Below are positions 9,574-18,909 of a stretch of 64,000 bases of DNA, piece after piece. The position numbers were made by a program, and so were the translations under genes. Under the pieces are notes generated by a model. The model worked only from the letters and a program-made list of their open reading frames with translations. It ran no database searches and was not told where the DNA came from. Location of the stretch: NCBI RefSeq assembly GCF_002876705.1, contig NZ_MDAG01000022.1:1-64000 (forward strand), read 5' to 3'. Source of the DNA: Enterovibrio norvegicus_B. GTDB lineage: Bacteria > Pseudomonadota > Gammaproteobacteria > Enterobacterales > Vibrionaceae. Each line of letters starts with the position of its first letter. Position 1 is the first letter of the stretch.

Positions 9574-10056
9574 TTAGCTCGCGTCTTCTCGTCGAATATC
9601 TGCAACGATAGGGTTGCACAACTCGACAAGATCTTGATAGGCCATTTCCACGCCCGCCATAGGCGAACCGCTGCTGATATTGATCAGCTCAAATTCACTG
9701 AGTGCCGCATCAAAGATGATGGGGTACATCTGATTGACTGCCACAGGCGTGACCATGCCTGGCGCATAGCCTGTCATGGAAATAACGTGTTTGCTCTCAA
9801 CACAGGTCATGCGTCTAAGCCCCATGACGTCGCGGACTTTGTTTGGGTCAACCGATGATGTTCCCGGAACACACGCCAACACGATATTGCCACCCATGTC
9901 TTTCATCAACATGGACTTCACCATTTGGCGAGGGTCAACACCGCGCTGTTGAGCGGCATCGGCAATGGTGGTTGCTTCTGCTTCATGAGGCAAAATGCGG
10001 TGTGCAATCTCGTGATAGCGAAGCACCGATAAAATCGGTGTATCAAAATCTGTCAT
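9574..10056 (-). CDS. YbaK/ProX-type aminoacyl-tRNA deacylase domain protein
   Basis: 160 residues covering one YbaK/prolyl-tRNA editing domain: an N-terminal YHEIAHRILPHEAEA segment, then MVKSMLMKDMGGNIVLACVPG with the conserved Lys, then a C-terminal MTGYAPGMVTPVA motif typical of the fold (the family has GY-x-GG-x-P). Family members hydrolyse mischarged tRNAs such as Cys-tRNAPro or Ala-tRNAPro. Which substrate this one uses cannot be told. It lies upstream of, and almost touching, the LysR gene. Confidence 0.85.
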   Translation of the reverse strand: MTDFDTPILSVLRYHEIAHRILPHEAEATTIADAAQQRGVDPRQMVKSMLMKDMGGNIVLACVPGTSSVDPNKVRDVMGLRRMTCVESKHVISMTGYAPGMVTPVAVNQMYPIIFDAALSEFELINISSGSPMAGVEMAYQDLVELCNPIVADIRREDAS

Positions 10057-10091
10057 TCTAAAACCGTGAACTCTCTAAGTTGGTCTGTCGA

Positions 10092-11069
10092 TTACGCGTC
10101 TTCTAGGCTGTACGGCAGCGGCAATTTCTGCCAAATCTCCGATGCATCAGCAAGGCGGAATTGGGTGTCATCGTCGAGGTTGTTTGGCATAACAACCAGA
10201 GCCAACGCTTGACCATTGTCGAACTGATAGCCAGACAAAATCGTGCCGCCTGAACGCCAGTTTTCCCCCACGCTTCGCTCCATTGCATCCCCCGCTTTAG
10301 GTGCCGTGCTTGCTTCACCTTGCAGTAGGTAGGTCGCGCGTTTGTTGATGCCACGATATTTAGCGCGCGCCACGGTTTCTTGGCCGGTGTAACACCCCTT
10401 CTTAAAGCTGATGGCATCCAAGGCTTGTAGGTTCAATGACTGAGGAATGAACTCGCTGGAGGTTGACGCTGAAAGGGCAGGGATTGCAGCACGAAGCTCT
10501 AGCAGATCCCACAGGGCCGCGTCGCTTAACGTTGCGCGCTCGCCAAGCTCTGACAACAATTGGTCCGCTTCAGATGCTTCAATGGCCAACATCCAACGGT
10601 TTGGCGCAAGACGAACAGCGGTGCCGGTTTGCGTTGCGCGCACATCACCGTCACCAATGTAACGAGATAGCATGGCGTTATCGGCTTTCTCACCGGCTAC
10701 GCCGAGCAATACCAGTTCGCTTGTTTCAAACGTCACTTTAGAAAAAATGCCGTATTTTTTAATTTCGGTAAGCTGCTTTTCTGCGATAGAAGAGGGCTGG
10801 GTATAAGCAATACCATCTAGATGGTGGAACATTCGCAGTGCAGACCACACCTTACCTTTTGCATCACAGTGTGCTGCAAGGGTTGACGCGGTTTTATCGA
10901 GAGAAACCAAATCACACGTTAGCTGACCTTGAAGGTAACTGATGGTGTCATCACCTTTTGCGGTGATCAGCGTGAGCGTATCAAGCGCGATCACTGACAG
11001 TGCTGGTAACTCGCTGTCCGGAGAAAGTGGCAGGCGTGGGAAGTCGTGCTGTTGGTACCAGTTTGTCAT
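10092..11069 (-). CDS. ygfZ: tRNA-modifying / Fe-S maintenance protein YgfZ
   Basis: Folate-binding member of the GcvT-like fold that supports iron-sulfur enzymes such as MiaB. 325 residues (E. coli 326), with the invariant KGCYTGQE motif in the C-terminal half and the TAKGDDTISYLQGQLTCDL segment of the folate domain. It is divergent from sdhE-cptA across about 200 bases, a common gammaproteobacterial arrangement. Confidence 0.94.
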   Translation of the reverse strand: MTNWYQQHDFPRLPLSPDSELPALSVIALDTLTLITAKGDDTISYLQGQLTCDLVSLDKTASTLAAHCDAKGKVWSALRMFHHLDGIAYTQPSSIAEKQLTEIKKYGIFSKVTFETSELVLLGVAGEKADNAMLSRYIGDGDVRATQTGTAVRLAPNRWMLAIEASEADQLLSELGERATLSDAALWDLLELRAAIPALSASTSSEFIPQSLNLQALDAISFKKGCYTGQETVARAKYRGINKRATYLLQGEASTAPKAGDAMERSVGENWRSGGTILSGYQFDNGQALALVVMPNNLDDDTQFRLADASEIWQKLPLPYSLEDA

Positions 11070-11272
11070 GGTATTTCTCGCTTCATTTTCAATGCTGTTA
11101 TGTTAATGCTGCCATGGCGTAAAGTCAGCACTTTACATCTTCTAACTTTTTAAGTGAGGGTGAGTTAACTAGATCACAAGGTCTAAAGGTGTCTGATAAT
11201 GGAAATAGCGCCGCACGCAAGGCACTGATACTATTTGTGTCAGAATTTTTATTGATGTTTAACGAGGTAATC

Positions 11273-11533
11273 ATGCTGACCGCAGAAGATAAAGCGCGGG
11301 TCAAATGGGCATGCCGTCGCGGTATGTTGGAATTGGACGTTATCATTATGCCTTTCTTTGAAGAGTGTTTTGATGATTTGACCGAAGCCGAAAAACGAGA
11401 TTTCGTTGCTTTACTTGAGTGTGATGACCCTGACTTATTTACATGGTTAATGGGACACACACGCAGTGAATCACCCGTGTTGTCAGCGATGACGGACAAG
11501 ATCATTGCTCATAACCGAAGCAAGTTGCGTTAA
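11273..11533 (+). CDS. sdhE: FAD assembly factor SdhE
   Basis: Promotes covalent attachment of FAD to succinate dehydrogenase SdhA and fumarate reductase FrdA. 86 residues starting MLTAEDKARVKWACRRGM. The RGxxE signature is present as RGMLE, followed by the conserved DVIIMPFFEECF and LLECDDPDLFTWLMGH. I choose the ATG at 11273 with an ACGAGG site just upstream; an in-frame start 84 bases earlier would add 28 residues not found in the family. It overlaps cptA. Confidence 0.95.
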   Translation: MLTAEDKARVKWACRRGMLELDVIIMPFFEECFDDLTEAEKRDFVALLECDDPDLFTWLMGHTRSESPVLSAMTDKIIAHNRSKLR

Positions 11534-11915
11534 TACGTCTATCGGTCAATCCCGCTGGCTTGCACGCAGTGTGGTGGTGGGATTTGTGCTGACGGGAACA
11601 CTTCTGTTCTCCGTCAGCGCCTTACCTATTGAAGCCAAAGCGCTTTGTATTCTCTTCCTTTCTAATGAGTATCGCCGTCTTTCTTGGCGACTGTCATCGA
11701 CAGAACTCGTTACGCTTCAACTTGATACACAAGGCCGTTGTTTGCTGAATAGCCATGTGTGGCATGTCCATCGTGTTCACTTCCTTAGTGGTTGGTTGAT
11801 GGTGGTTGATCTTCATAATGGTCAGCAACGACGCCGACTCCCTTTCTTTAAAGATGCCTTTTCCGAATCCACCTATCGCCACCTCAGTCGGGTATGTTTG
11901 GCAATAAAGGTGTGA
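11505..11915 (+). CDS. cptA: YgfX/CptA family inner-membrane protein
   Basis: Small protein usually encoded directly after sdhE; in E. coli it was described as the toxin of a cell-division-related pair, a role that is debated. About 136 residues with two short hydrophobic segments near the N-terminus (SVVVGFVLTGTLLFSV and PIEAKALCILFL) and the typical C-terminal RLPFFKDAFSESTYRHLSR pattern. The first in-frame start is a TTG at 11505 inside sdhE (29-base overlap). GTG codons near 11567 are alternatives, so the exact N-terminus is uncertain. Confidence 0.8.
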   Translation: MLITEASCVNTSIGQSRWLARSVVVGFVLTGTLLFSVSALPIEAKALCILFLSNEYRRLSWRLSSTELVTLQLDTQGRCLLNSHVWHVHRVHFLSGWLMVVDLHNGQQRRRLPFFKDAFSESTYRHLSRVCLAIKV

Positions 11916-12040
11916 CTTTGATCTCATAACCTTGTCGTTTATCGTATAACGTCCCTAAAAAAACTAATCACTATGTCGATAAATGGGGATGCGTTTGTGA
12001 ACACTCACGCGCCCCAAGACGTTTATAGGGAAGACACACG

Positions 12041-13849
12041 ATGAAAATAAGAACCAAGCTCTACGCACTTACTGCATTCTCTGCTGTGTCCTTGATACTG
12101 TTTGCAACCATAGGGTGGCAGGCTTCTGACAGGTTGGTTGAACTCAAAACCAAACAAACACTCATCTCCGATCTAGAAGTGCGTTTATTGAATTTAAGGC
12201 GTAACGAGAAAGACTTTTTAGCGCGATTGGATGAAAAGTACGTGGATAGGTTCGCCAATAACGTGGCGACATTTGATCAAAATCTAGAGACGCTAAACCA
12301 ACAAGCGAAAATGCTATCCCTTGATTTACCGCAATTGAGTGCCGTTTCTCGTGCCATGGAAAGCTACAGCAATGGCTTTAAAACATTGGCGAGCAGTTAT
12401 AAAACACTGGGTTTGCGTCGCGACTCAGGCACGTGGGGCGAGCTCACCAAGGTGAATACCGCACTGCTTTCTGAGCAACCCAATAACGCAGACATCGAGC
12501 ATGCGGTAACGCTTGCTCGTTTGTTGGTTGCTGATACAACAGAAACGCGTTTTGACGAGTACCTATCATCATTGGACGAAATCGCATCGCGCATTAATGC
12601 ACCTAAGCTTGATGAGCAGCGTGCATTGGTCTCACGTTACATGCAATTAAAGCGTGATGTCGGGTTGAACCATAAATCAGGTTTGCTTGGTAGCATTCGC
12701 GGTCAAACCCATCAGGTTGAAGCTGACTTTGATTCAATGCGCACACAATTGAACCAAGAATTGTCCTCTTCAGAGAAAAGTCTGGTTGTGTCATCTGGCA
12801 GTGTGCTGGTGGTGATTTCACTTCTGCTGATCGCGTGTTGTATGTGGCTAAACCGAGACATTCAAGCACGTTTGAAAACGCTGACGAATACCATGGAAAA
12901 AGTGGCATCAGAGCGAGACCTCACCCTTCGTGCCAATGAATCAAGCAATGATGAAATTGGTTTGGTGGCGAGAGATTTCAATACCGTGCTTCAGCATTGT
13001 CAGACGCTTATTGCTGGTGTGAAAGTGTCGATCACCACGTTAAATGCAACGGCATCCGATGTGCGTTCAAGAAGCAGTGATGCAGAGCGCGCGCTTGATA
13101 AGCAGCAATCTGAGGCTGAAATGGCGGCGACGGCAGTGAATGAAATGGAAGCAACCATTCGTGAAATTGCGTCGAACACTGAATCCGCTGCGGCTAACGC
13201 AGATCAAAGTCTGTCTCGTGCTCAGAAAGGGCACAAAACCGTGCAGGCAACGCGTGATGCCATTGTATCGCTTTCTGACGGTTTAGGCTTGGCAAATACT
13301 GATATTCATAGCCTTGTTTCACTTTCCCAAGAGATTGGCAGCGTGGTGGATGTTATTCAAGGTATCTCAGAGCAAACCAATTTGCTTGCGCTGAATGCGG
13401 CGATTGAAGCGGCACGCGCGGGTGAGCAAGGGCGTGGTTTTGCCGTGGTTGCGGATGAAGTACGCTCACTTGCAACACGTACTCATAAATCGACGGAAGA
13501 GATTGGCACTATGATTACCTCGCTTCAGCAGCAAACCAATCAAGTGGTGGCGCGTATCGCGACATGCCAAGAGCAGAGTAATACGTCGGTCAACTATGTG
13601 GAAGATGCGGCTTCTGAACTGGATAACATCATCATCGATATGCAGCAGATCATGGATGTGAGCACGCAAATTGCGGCGGCAATTGAAGAGCAAAGCATGG
13701 TGGCGAGAGAAGTGAACGTGAATGTGCACTCTATTCAAACCATCACATCTCAAAATACTGAAACGACAGGTGAGAACGCACGCGCTGCTTATCGTGTCGC
13801 GGAGCAAAGTGAAGAGCTGGAGCGTTCGATTGCCGCCTTCCGATCTTAA
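12041..13849 (+). CDS. methyl-accepting chemotaxis protein
   Basis: Transmembrane receptor that signals to CheA/CheW. 602 residues: TM1 about 8-26, a helical periplasmic domain about 30-245, TM2 about 248-270, HAMP about 271-325, and a cytoplasmic signalling domain with the hairpin tip EQTNLLALNAAIEAARAGEQ. The periplasmic LRRNEKDFLARLDEKYVDRF stretch resembles the helical bimodular (HBM) sensor class, whose known member McpS binds TCA-cycle acids; the ligand here is unknown. A GGGAAGACAC site precedes the ATG. It stands alone between cptA and a bidirectional terminator, with no che genes nearby. Confidence 0.93.
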   Translation: MKIRTKLYALTAFSAVSLILFATIGWQASDRLVELKTKQTLISDLEVRLLNLRRNEKDFLARLDEKYVDRFANNVATFDQNLETLNQQAKMLSLDLPQLSAVSRAMESYSNGFKTLASSYKTLGLRRDSGTWGELTKVNTALLSEQPNNADIEHAVTLARLLVADTTETRFDEYLSSLDEIASRINAPKLDEQRALVSRYMQLKRDVGLNHKSGLLGSIRGQTHQVEADFDSMRTQLNQELSSSEKSLVVSSGSVLVVISLLLIACCMWLNRDIQARLKTLTNTMEKVASERDLTLRANESSNDEIGLVARDFNTVLQHCQTLIAGVKVSITTLNATASDVRSRSSDAERALDKQQSEAEMAATAVNEMEATIREIASNTESAAANADQSLSRAQKGHKTVQATRDAIVSLSDGLGLANTDIHSLVSLSQEIGSVVDVIQGISEQTNLLALNAAIEAARAGEQGRGFAVVADEVRSLATRTHKSTEEIGTMITSLQQQTNQVVARIATCQEQSNTSVNYVEDAASELDNIIIDMQQIMDVSTQIAAAIEEQSMVAREVNVNVHSIQTITSQNTETTGENARAAYRVAEQSEELERSIAAFRS

Positions 13850-13885
13850 GAGATAGCCGTTACTTGCATGTGTCAGTAAGACATG

Positions 13886-13911
13886 AAAAAGCCCTCATTC
13901 GAGGGCTTTTT
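13886..13911. terminator. bidirectional intrinsic terminator (MCP / nadB)
   Basis: AAAAAGCCCTC/GAGGGCTTTTT with a four-base loop ATTC; symmetrical A and T runs serve both convergent genes. Confidence 0.92.
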
Positions 13912-13962
13912 GCTACCGTGGCGTTGGCCATTTACCTTTTAGGAACATGGCAACTCAAAAGC

Positions 13963-15579
13963 TCAACAAGGAAAGTCAGGCACCAAAATCGTTGGACCAC
14001 TGTTTTCAAGCTTATCGGGATAATCGATGGTGTAGTGCAGTCCTCGGCTTTCTTTTCTCGCCATCGCACAACGCACCATCAGTTCAGCCACTTGCAACAA
14101 GTTTCGCAGTTCCAACAAGTTGTTAGAGACACGGAAGTTGCTGTAGTACTCATTGGTTTCTTGCTTGAGCAATTCAATGCGTCGGAGTGCGCGCTCGAGA
14201 CGCTTGGTGGAACGCACGATGCCCACGTAATCCCACATAAACAGGCGCAATTCATGCCAGTTATGCTGGATCACCACCTCTTCATCGGAGCAACAAACAA
14301 GGCTGTCATCCCAATGGGGGAGGGAAGGTGGCACTTCTGCTTCAGACGCATGTTCGCCAATGTGCATCGCCGCTGCCCACGCGTAAACCACGCATTCGAG
14401 CAGTGAATTAGACGCCATGCGGTTTGAGCCGTGTAAGCCAGTGTAGCTGACTTCACCGATGGCATATAAACCACTCAGATCTGTTTGACCATTCCTGTCT
14501 ACCATCACGCCACCACAGGTATAGTGTGCGGCTGGCACAATAGGAATGGCATCTTTGGTTAAATCAAACCCGAAGGTCAGTAGTTTTTCATGGATGGTCG
14601 GGAAGTGCTTGGACACAAACTCAGGATCTTTATGGCTGATGTCGATGTACATGCAGTCTGCACCCAAACGCTTCATCTCGTAGTCGATAGCACGTGCCAC
14701 TACATCACGAGGGGCAAGTTCCGCGCGCTCGTCAAAATCAAGCATGAAACGGGAACCGTCTGGGCGGCGCAAATAGGCGCCTTCGCCGCGCAGGGCTTCT
14801 GTCAGCAAGAAGTTACGTGCGTCTGGGTGAAACAAGCACGTTGGGTGGAATTGGTTGAATTCTAGATTGGCGACACGGCACCCTGAACGCCATGCCATGG
14901 CAATACCATCGCCGGAAGACACGTCAGGGTTAGAGGTGTATTGGTAAACTTTGGATGCGCCGCCAGAGGCTAATACCACGAATTTCGCTCGTACTGTTTC
15001 TACCGCTTCTCGGTCGCGGTTCCAAACATACGCACCTAACACACGGTTCGCACCAGAAATGCCAATTTTCTTACGCGTGATCAGGTCAAGGGCGTTGTGG
15101 CGCTCAAGCACGGTAATGTTTGGGTGTTGGTGAACGTTTTCTTGAAGTGACGTTTGCACCGCCATGCCTGTGGCATCGGCAGCATGCAGAATGCGGCGGT
15201 GACTGTGTCCACCTTCTCGCGTTAAGTGGTACTTTGGCGAATCATCGTTGTCGTTCTCTTCGCGGTCGAAGGGTACGCCACCATCAATGAGCCACTGCAC
15301 ACAATCTTTTGCGTTCTCAGCAATGAATGTCACCACGTCTTCGTCACAAATGCCGTCGCCAGCAATTTGAGTGTCTTCAACGTGTGATTCCACGGAATCG
15401 CTTTCATCGAAAACGGCAGCAATGCCGCCTTGCGCGTAGTAGGTCGCGCCTTCGTTTCGAGGTCCTTTACTTAACACCATGACTTTTTGCGTTGGCGCGA
15501 GGTGAAGCGCCAAAGAAAGTCCTGCTGCGCCGCTGCCTATAACCAGCACGTCACAAATATGTTCTTGGTGATTGCCCAT
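13963..15579 (-). CDS. nadB: L-aspartate oxidase
   Basis: FAD enzyme that makes iminoaspartate from aspartate, the first step of de novo NAD synthesis. 538 residues (E. coli 540). It has the N-terminal dinucleotide fold VIGSGAAGLSLAL, then KGPRNEGATYYAQGGIAA, the active-site region REGGHSHRRILHAAD, and the capping and C-terminal helical domains. It is divergent from rpoE across about 530 bases, the same arrangement as in E. coli and Vibrio. Confidence 0.97.
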   Translation of the reverse strand: MGNHQEHICDVLVIGSGAAGLSLALHLAPTQKVMVLSKGPRNEGATYYAQGGIAAVFDESDSVESHVEDTQIAGDGICDEDVVTFIAENAKDCVQWLIDGGVPFDREENDNDDSPKYHLTREGGHSHRRILHAADATGMAVQTSLQENVHQHPNITVLERHNALDLITRKKIGISGANRVLGAYVWNRDREAVETVRAKFVVLASGGASKVYQYTSNPDVSSGDGIAMAWRSGCRVANLEFNQFHPTCLFHPDARNFLLTEALRGEGAYLRRPDGSRFMLDFDERAELAPRDVVARAIDYEMKRLGADCMYIDISHKDPEFVSKHFPTIHEKLLTFGFDLTKDAIPIVPAAHYTCGGVMVDRNGQTDLSGLYAIGEVSYTGLHGSNRMASNSLLECVVYAWAAAMHIGEHASEAEVPPSLPHWDDSLVCCSDEEVVIQHNWHELRLFMWDYVGIVRSTKRLERALRRIELLKQETNEYYSNFRVSNNLLELRNLLQVAELMVRCAMARKESRGLHYTIDYPDKLENSGPTILVPDFPC

Positions 15580-16111
15580 CGATTATGTATTCCTTTCACT
15601 CGAACGAATTGGCACCCGCATTTCCTGTGTCCGTCCGAGACAGCGTGATTTATTCTGAGATATCAAGCCAGTTTACACGAAACCGTGTAAACGGAGAATG
15701 TTCACATGCTAGAGACATTCGCATGACACAATGCTTTACTGTGGGTATATACCTAGACCACGCAACATTGAAGCGAATGATAGGCACTGAACCCTTCATC
15801 TTGAGGTTATTGGGTGTATCGCATGTCATGGTTTGACGGTTACAGAGTAGCCGTTCGATCTGGTAGACTTTGCGAGCTGGATCAGATCACGAGATGATTT
15901 CAGCGTCTAGTGGGAACTTTTCATTTTCTGCAAACTCTGACAATGTGCTCATTCATAAATGACTCGCTGTAAATATTATGCAGCAGAGCGCAGTGGCATA
16001 AGAGCATAAAGAAATACCAAACACAGACATGATGTCGATGAAGAACTGTAGGTTATGCATTACGCAGTACCTCTAGTGTATTGGTATCAATAATAAGGAG
16101 AAGGCGCTCGA
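15580..16111. other. 532-base intergenic region between nadB and rpoE
   Basis: It holds the sigma-E promoter listed separately, and presumably the nadB promoter and a housekeeping promoter for rpoE. The leader from the sigma-E promoter to the rpoE start is about 165 bases. A frame of 83 codons at 15585-15836 shows no RBS and no family resemblance, so I do not call it. Confidence 0.6.
15913..15940 (+). promoter_or_regulatory. sigma-E promoter upstream of rpoE
   Basis: GGAACTT at 15913-15919 and TCTGA at 15936-15940 are separated by 16 bases, matching the sigma-E consensus (GGAACTT, about 16 bases, TCTGA). It supports autoregulation of the rpoE-rse operon, as known in E. coli and Vibrio. Confidence 0.82.
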
Positions 16112-16690
16112 ATGAGCGAGCAGTTTACTGATCAAGCGCTAATCGAACGCGTACAAAACGGTGATAAACAAGCGTTTAATCTTTTGGTCATCAAATATCA
16201 GAATAAGGTGTGCAACCTTATCTCTCGCTATGTAAACAATAGCGGTGATGTGCCAGATGTGGCTCAAGAAGCCTTTATTAAAGCGTATCGTGCCTTGCCG
16301 GGTTTTCGCGGAGAAAGTGCCTTTTATACGTGGTTGTATCGCATTGCCGTCAATACAGCGAAGAATTATTTAGTCGCTCAGGGGAGACGTCCGCCAGCCA
16401 GTGATATTGATGCAGAAGATGCAGCAAATTACGAAAGTGGTGGGGCGCTAAAAGAAATATCGAACCCTGAGAACCTTATGTTGTCAGAACAATTGAAACA
16501 GGTCGTTTTTAGTACAATCGAGGCTTTGCCTGACGACCTGAAAACAGCAATTACATTGCGTGAAATCGATGGCCTAAGCTATGAAGAGATCGCAGAAGTA
16601 ATGGACTGCCCGGTAGGAACAGTACGTTCGCGTATTTTTCGCGCCAGGGAAGCAGTGGATAAACGTGTTCGTCCGTTGATGAACCACTAG
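16112..16690 (+). CDS. rpoE: RNA polymerase sigma factor RpoE (sigma-E)
   Basis: Extracytoplasmic-function sigma factor for the envelope stress response. 192 residues (E. coli 191). Region 2 covers about 10-95 (DVPDVAQEAFIKAYRALPGF, FYTWLYRIAVNTAKNYLV) and region 4 about 130-185 (LREIDGLSYEEIAEVMDCP, then GTVRSRIFRARE). The RBS AAGGAGAAGG is strong. It is the first gene of rpoE-rseA-rseB-rseC, transcribed from the sigma-E promoter upstream. Confidence 0.98.
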   Translation: MSEQFTDQALIERVQNGDKQAFNLLVIKYQNKVCNLISRYVNNSGDVPDVAQEAFIKAYRALPGFRGESAFYTWLYRIAVNTAKNYLVAQGRRPPASDIDAEDAANYESGGALKEISNPENLMLSEQLKQVVFSTIEALPDDLKTAITLREIDGLSYEEIAEVMDCPVGTVRSRIFRAREAVDKRVRPLMNH

Positions 16691-16720
16691 CGAATGACCT
16701 GTTTAATAACGGTGAAATAA

Positions 16721-17347
16721 ATGGCTGAAAAAGAAAACCTATCTGCATTGTTTGATGGTGATACGACAGATCGTCGGCTGATTGATGCCCTCGAAAGCGA
16801 TGTGTCGGCGCAAGAAGCATGGAAGAGCTTCAGCGTCACCCGCGATGTGATGCGTGGCGATGCCCCTCAAAGTCTTAATTGGGATATCGCCGGCAGTGTT
16901 GCCGCTGCGTTGGAAAATGAGCCGACATACTCAGGTGAAACAGCAGAAAACGTTGTACCCATGCATGTCTCTCAACCAACACCAGAGGTTGCGCGTAGCG
17001 GTATGCCATCTTGGCTTCAGCAAATGACCCAAGTGGGTATGGCCGCTGCGGTTTCGTTGGCAGTGATTGTTGGTGTGCAGCAATACAATGGCGGCTCGGT
17101 AACGGATCCTGTATTAGCCGGTGCACAGCCTCCAGTGCTGCAAACTATTCCATTGTCTGGTTCTGCAGAACCTGTCAGCTTGAGTCGTGAACCTTTGCAA
17201 TCCACGTCTGACGAAGCTCAACTGATGGAACAACGCCGCCGTGTAAACGCGATGTTCCAAGACTACGAACTGCAGCTTCGCTTAAATGCTGATGATATTG
17301 CTGATAAAAACGATCTGCTAACCCCGGAAGTGAGCATACAAGATTGA
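16721..17347 (+). CDS. rseA: anti-sigma-E factor RseA
   Basis: Single-pass inner-membrane protein that holds RpoE inactive until DegS and RseP cut it. 208 residues. The cytoplasmic anti-sigma domain covers 1-65 (ENLSALFDGD, then AWKSFSVTRDVMRGD) and one TM segment lies about 103-121. The periplasmic part, about 85 residues, ends in a polar helix (QLMEQRRRVNAMFQDYELQ). It starts 30 bases after rpoE, and its stop codon shares one base with the rseB start. Confidence 0.95.
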   Translation: MAEKENLSALFDGDTTDRRLIDALESDVSAQEAWKSFSVTRDVMRGDAPQSLNWDIAGSVAAALENEPTYSGETAENVVPMHVSQPTPEVARSGMPSWLQQMTQVGMAAAVSLAVIVGVQQYNGGSVTDPVLAGAQPPVLQTIPLSGSAEPVSLSREPLQSTSDEAQLMEQRRRVNAMFQDYELQLRLNADDIADKNDLLTPEVSIQD

Positions 17348-18342
17348 TGAAACCCCTCCTGATCGGTGTCGTTGCACTGGTCAGTCTGGTTGCGAATGCC
17401 TCGACGGATGAAAGTCCGGCCGAGGCATTGTTGCATCAAATGGGCCAGGCTACCGAGCAACTAAATTACGAACTCTCGTACATCTTGGTTCGAAAGAACA
17501 GTATCGAACCGTTGCGCTACCGCCATGCATTGGTGGAAGGCGAATCCTTTGGGCATATTGCCTACCTAAGCGGTCCCCCTCGAGAAGTGATCCGTCGGGG
17601 TGACGAAGTCAGCTACTTCGAGCCAGGCGTTGATCCGTTTACGATTAAAAGCGCACAGATGGTTGCGCCTTTGCCTTCTATTTTGCAAACCGACGTGAAC
17701 CACCTTGCCACCATGTACGACTTTGTCCCGCTAGGGCGTGCTCGTGAAGCGGGTCTTGCGTGTGATGTTGTGCGTGTGTCACCAAAAGACGGTGCGCGCT
17801 ATTCTTATGTAGTTTGGATAGATCAAGGTTCTCGCTTGCTGGTTCGCGCAGATTTGCTCGACCGCGATGGTGATCCTATCGAGCAATATCGCGCATTGTC
17901 ATTGGTGGTTTCACCGCAATTGAGCGATGCCATGAGCAAACTTGCTGCATTGGAATTGCCGCCAGTGGTGCAAGTCCCTAAGCAGCAAAAATCGGAATTA
18001 CGTTGGCAGGTCACCGCACTTCCTAATGGCTTTAAACCGATCTATAGCAATCGTCATCGTTTACTGTTGACGGAGCGACCTGTTGAAAGTCAGATGTTCA
18101 GCGATGGGTTGTTTAGCTTTTCTGTGTATTTAGCAGAAGCTGACAAGATGTCGGTACGTGAACAACTTGTTCGTAAAGGCGGGCGCACACTGCACAGCCA
18201 TGTGTCAGGCAACGCTGAAATTACTGTGGTAGGCGATATTCCGCCTGCAACGGCAAAGAAAGTGGCTGAGTCCGTGCGATTCAATCCACCATCAGATGAA
18301 ACCGCAACGGATGCGATCGCAACCGAGGCGAAAAGTCCATGA
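17347..18342 (+). CDS. rseB: periplasmic sigma-E regulator RseB
   Basis: Periplasmic protein that binds RseA and shields it from DegS; it senses lipoprotein and LPS intermediates. 331 residues with a signal peptide (MKPLLIGVVALVSLVANA), an N-terminal LolA-like domain and a C-terminal MucB/RseB domain. I use the ATG at 17347, which overlaps the rseA TGA by one base; a TTG three bases earlier is less likely. Confidence 0.94.
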   Translation: MKPLLIGVVALVSLVANASTDESPAEALLHQMGQATEQLNYELSYILVRKNSIEPLRYRHALVEGESFGHIAYLSGPPREVIRRGDEVSYFEPGVDPFTIKSAQMVAPLPSILQTDVNHLATMYDFVPLGRAREAGLACDVVRVSPKDGARYSYVVWIDQGSRLLVRADLLDRDGDPIEQYRALSLVVSPQLSDAMSKLAALELPPVVQVPKQQKSELRWQVTALPNGFKPIYSNRHRLLLTERPVESQMFSDGLFSFSVYLAEADKMSVREQLVRKGGRTLHSHVSGNAEITVVGDIPPATAKKVAESVRFNPPSDETATDAIATEAKSP

Positions 18343-18833
18343 TGACAGCATTGGCTGAAGTGACGGGCAGTGGAGACGGTTATCTCACTGTTCGTTGCCA
18401 GCAGAAAACCAGCTGTGGCAGTTGCGCGTCAAAAAGCAGCTGTGGCACGGGAGTGGTGAGCAACGCGTTACCAGGTAAAGTGCTCGATATTCGCGTGCCT
18501 TCATCTGAGCCCGTGCCTGCCGGAACCTTGGTCGAAATTGGCTTGGAAGAACAAACCGTGCTGAAATCTGCCATGCTGGTGTATGTCTTGCCGCTGATGT
18601 TTGCCATTGGCGGGGCGTTCGTCGGGCAATTTTTATCAGACTTATTGGAAAGTGGCGAAGGGATAATCATTTTATCTTCCTTGCTTGCTGGTGGCCTAGG
18701 TATGGGCCTAGCACGCCGTTTTTCCCGTAAATTGGAACAAGATACCGGGTCAACACCGTCACTGATTCGGGTTATTGGGGCTTCCGTTGCAGGGGCTGCG
18801 GTGATAAATGCCGCAACTGAGGATAGCGACTAG
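18339..18833 (+). CDS. rseC: RseC/MucC family membrane protein
   Basis: 164 residues. It has an N-terminal soluble part with a cysteine cluster (CGSCASKSSC), then two TM helices about 85-105 and 110-128. The family is linked to sigma-E signalling and, through RnfG/ApbE-like partners, to redox or thiamine functions; its molecular role is not settled. It starts with two adjacent ATG codons and overlaps the rseB stop by four bases. It is the last gene of the sigma-E operon. Confidence 0.92.
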   Translation: MMTALAEVTGSGDGYLTVRCQQKTSCGSCASKSSCGTGVVSNALPGKVLDIRVPSSEPVPAGTLVEIGLEEQTVLKSAMLVYVLPLMFAIGGAFVGQFLSDLLESGEGIIILSSLLAGGLGMGLARRFSRKLEQDTGSTPSLIRVIGASVAGAAVINAATEDSD

Positions 18834-18909
18834 CCATTAATTTCGGTAGAATCCCGCCACTTGATCTATTGATCGTCAAATTTTCACTAACGAGTTAGTC
18901 ACACCATCT

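Noticed and set aside
13864..14406. 180-codon plus-strand frame opposite nadB
   Set aside because: Antisense to the conserved C-terminal part of NadB and begins across a terminator; composition is a shadow of the real gene.
15585..15836. 83-codon plus-strand frame upstream of rpoE
   Set aside because: No RBS and no recognisable sequence; more likely promoter and leader DNA for nadB and rpoE.
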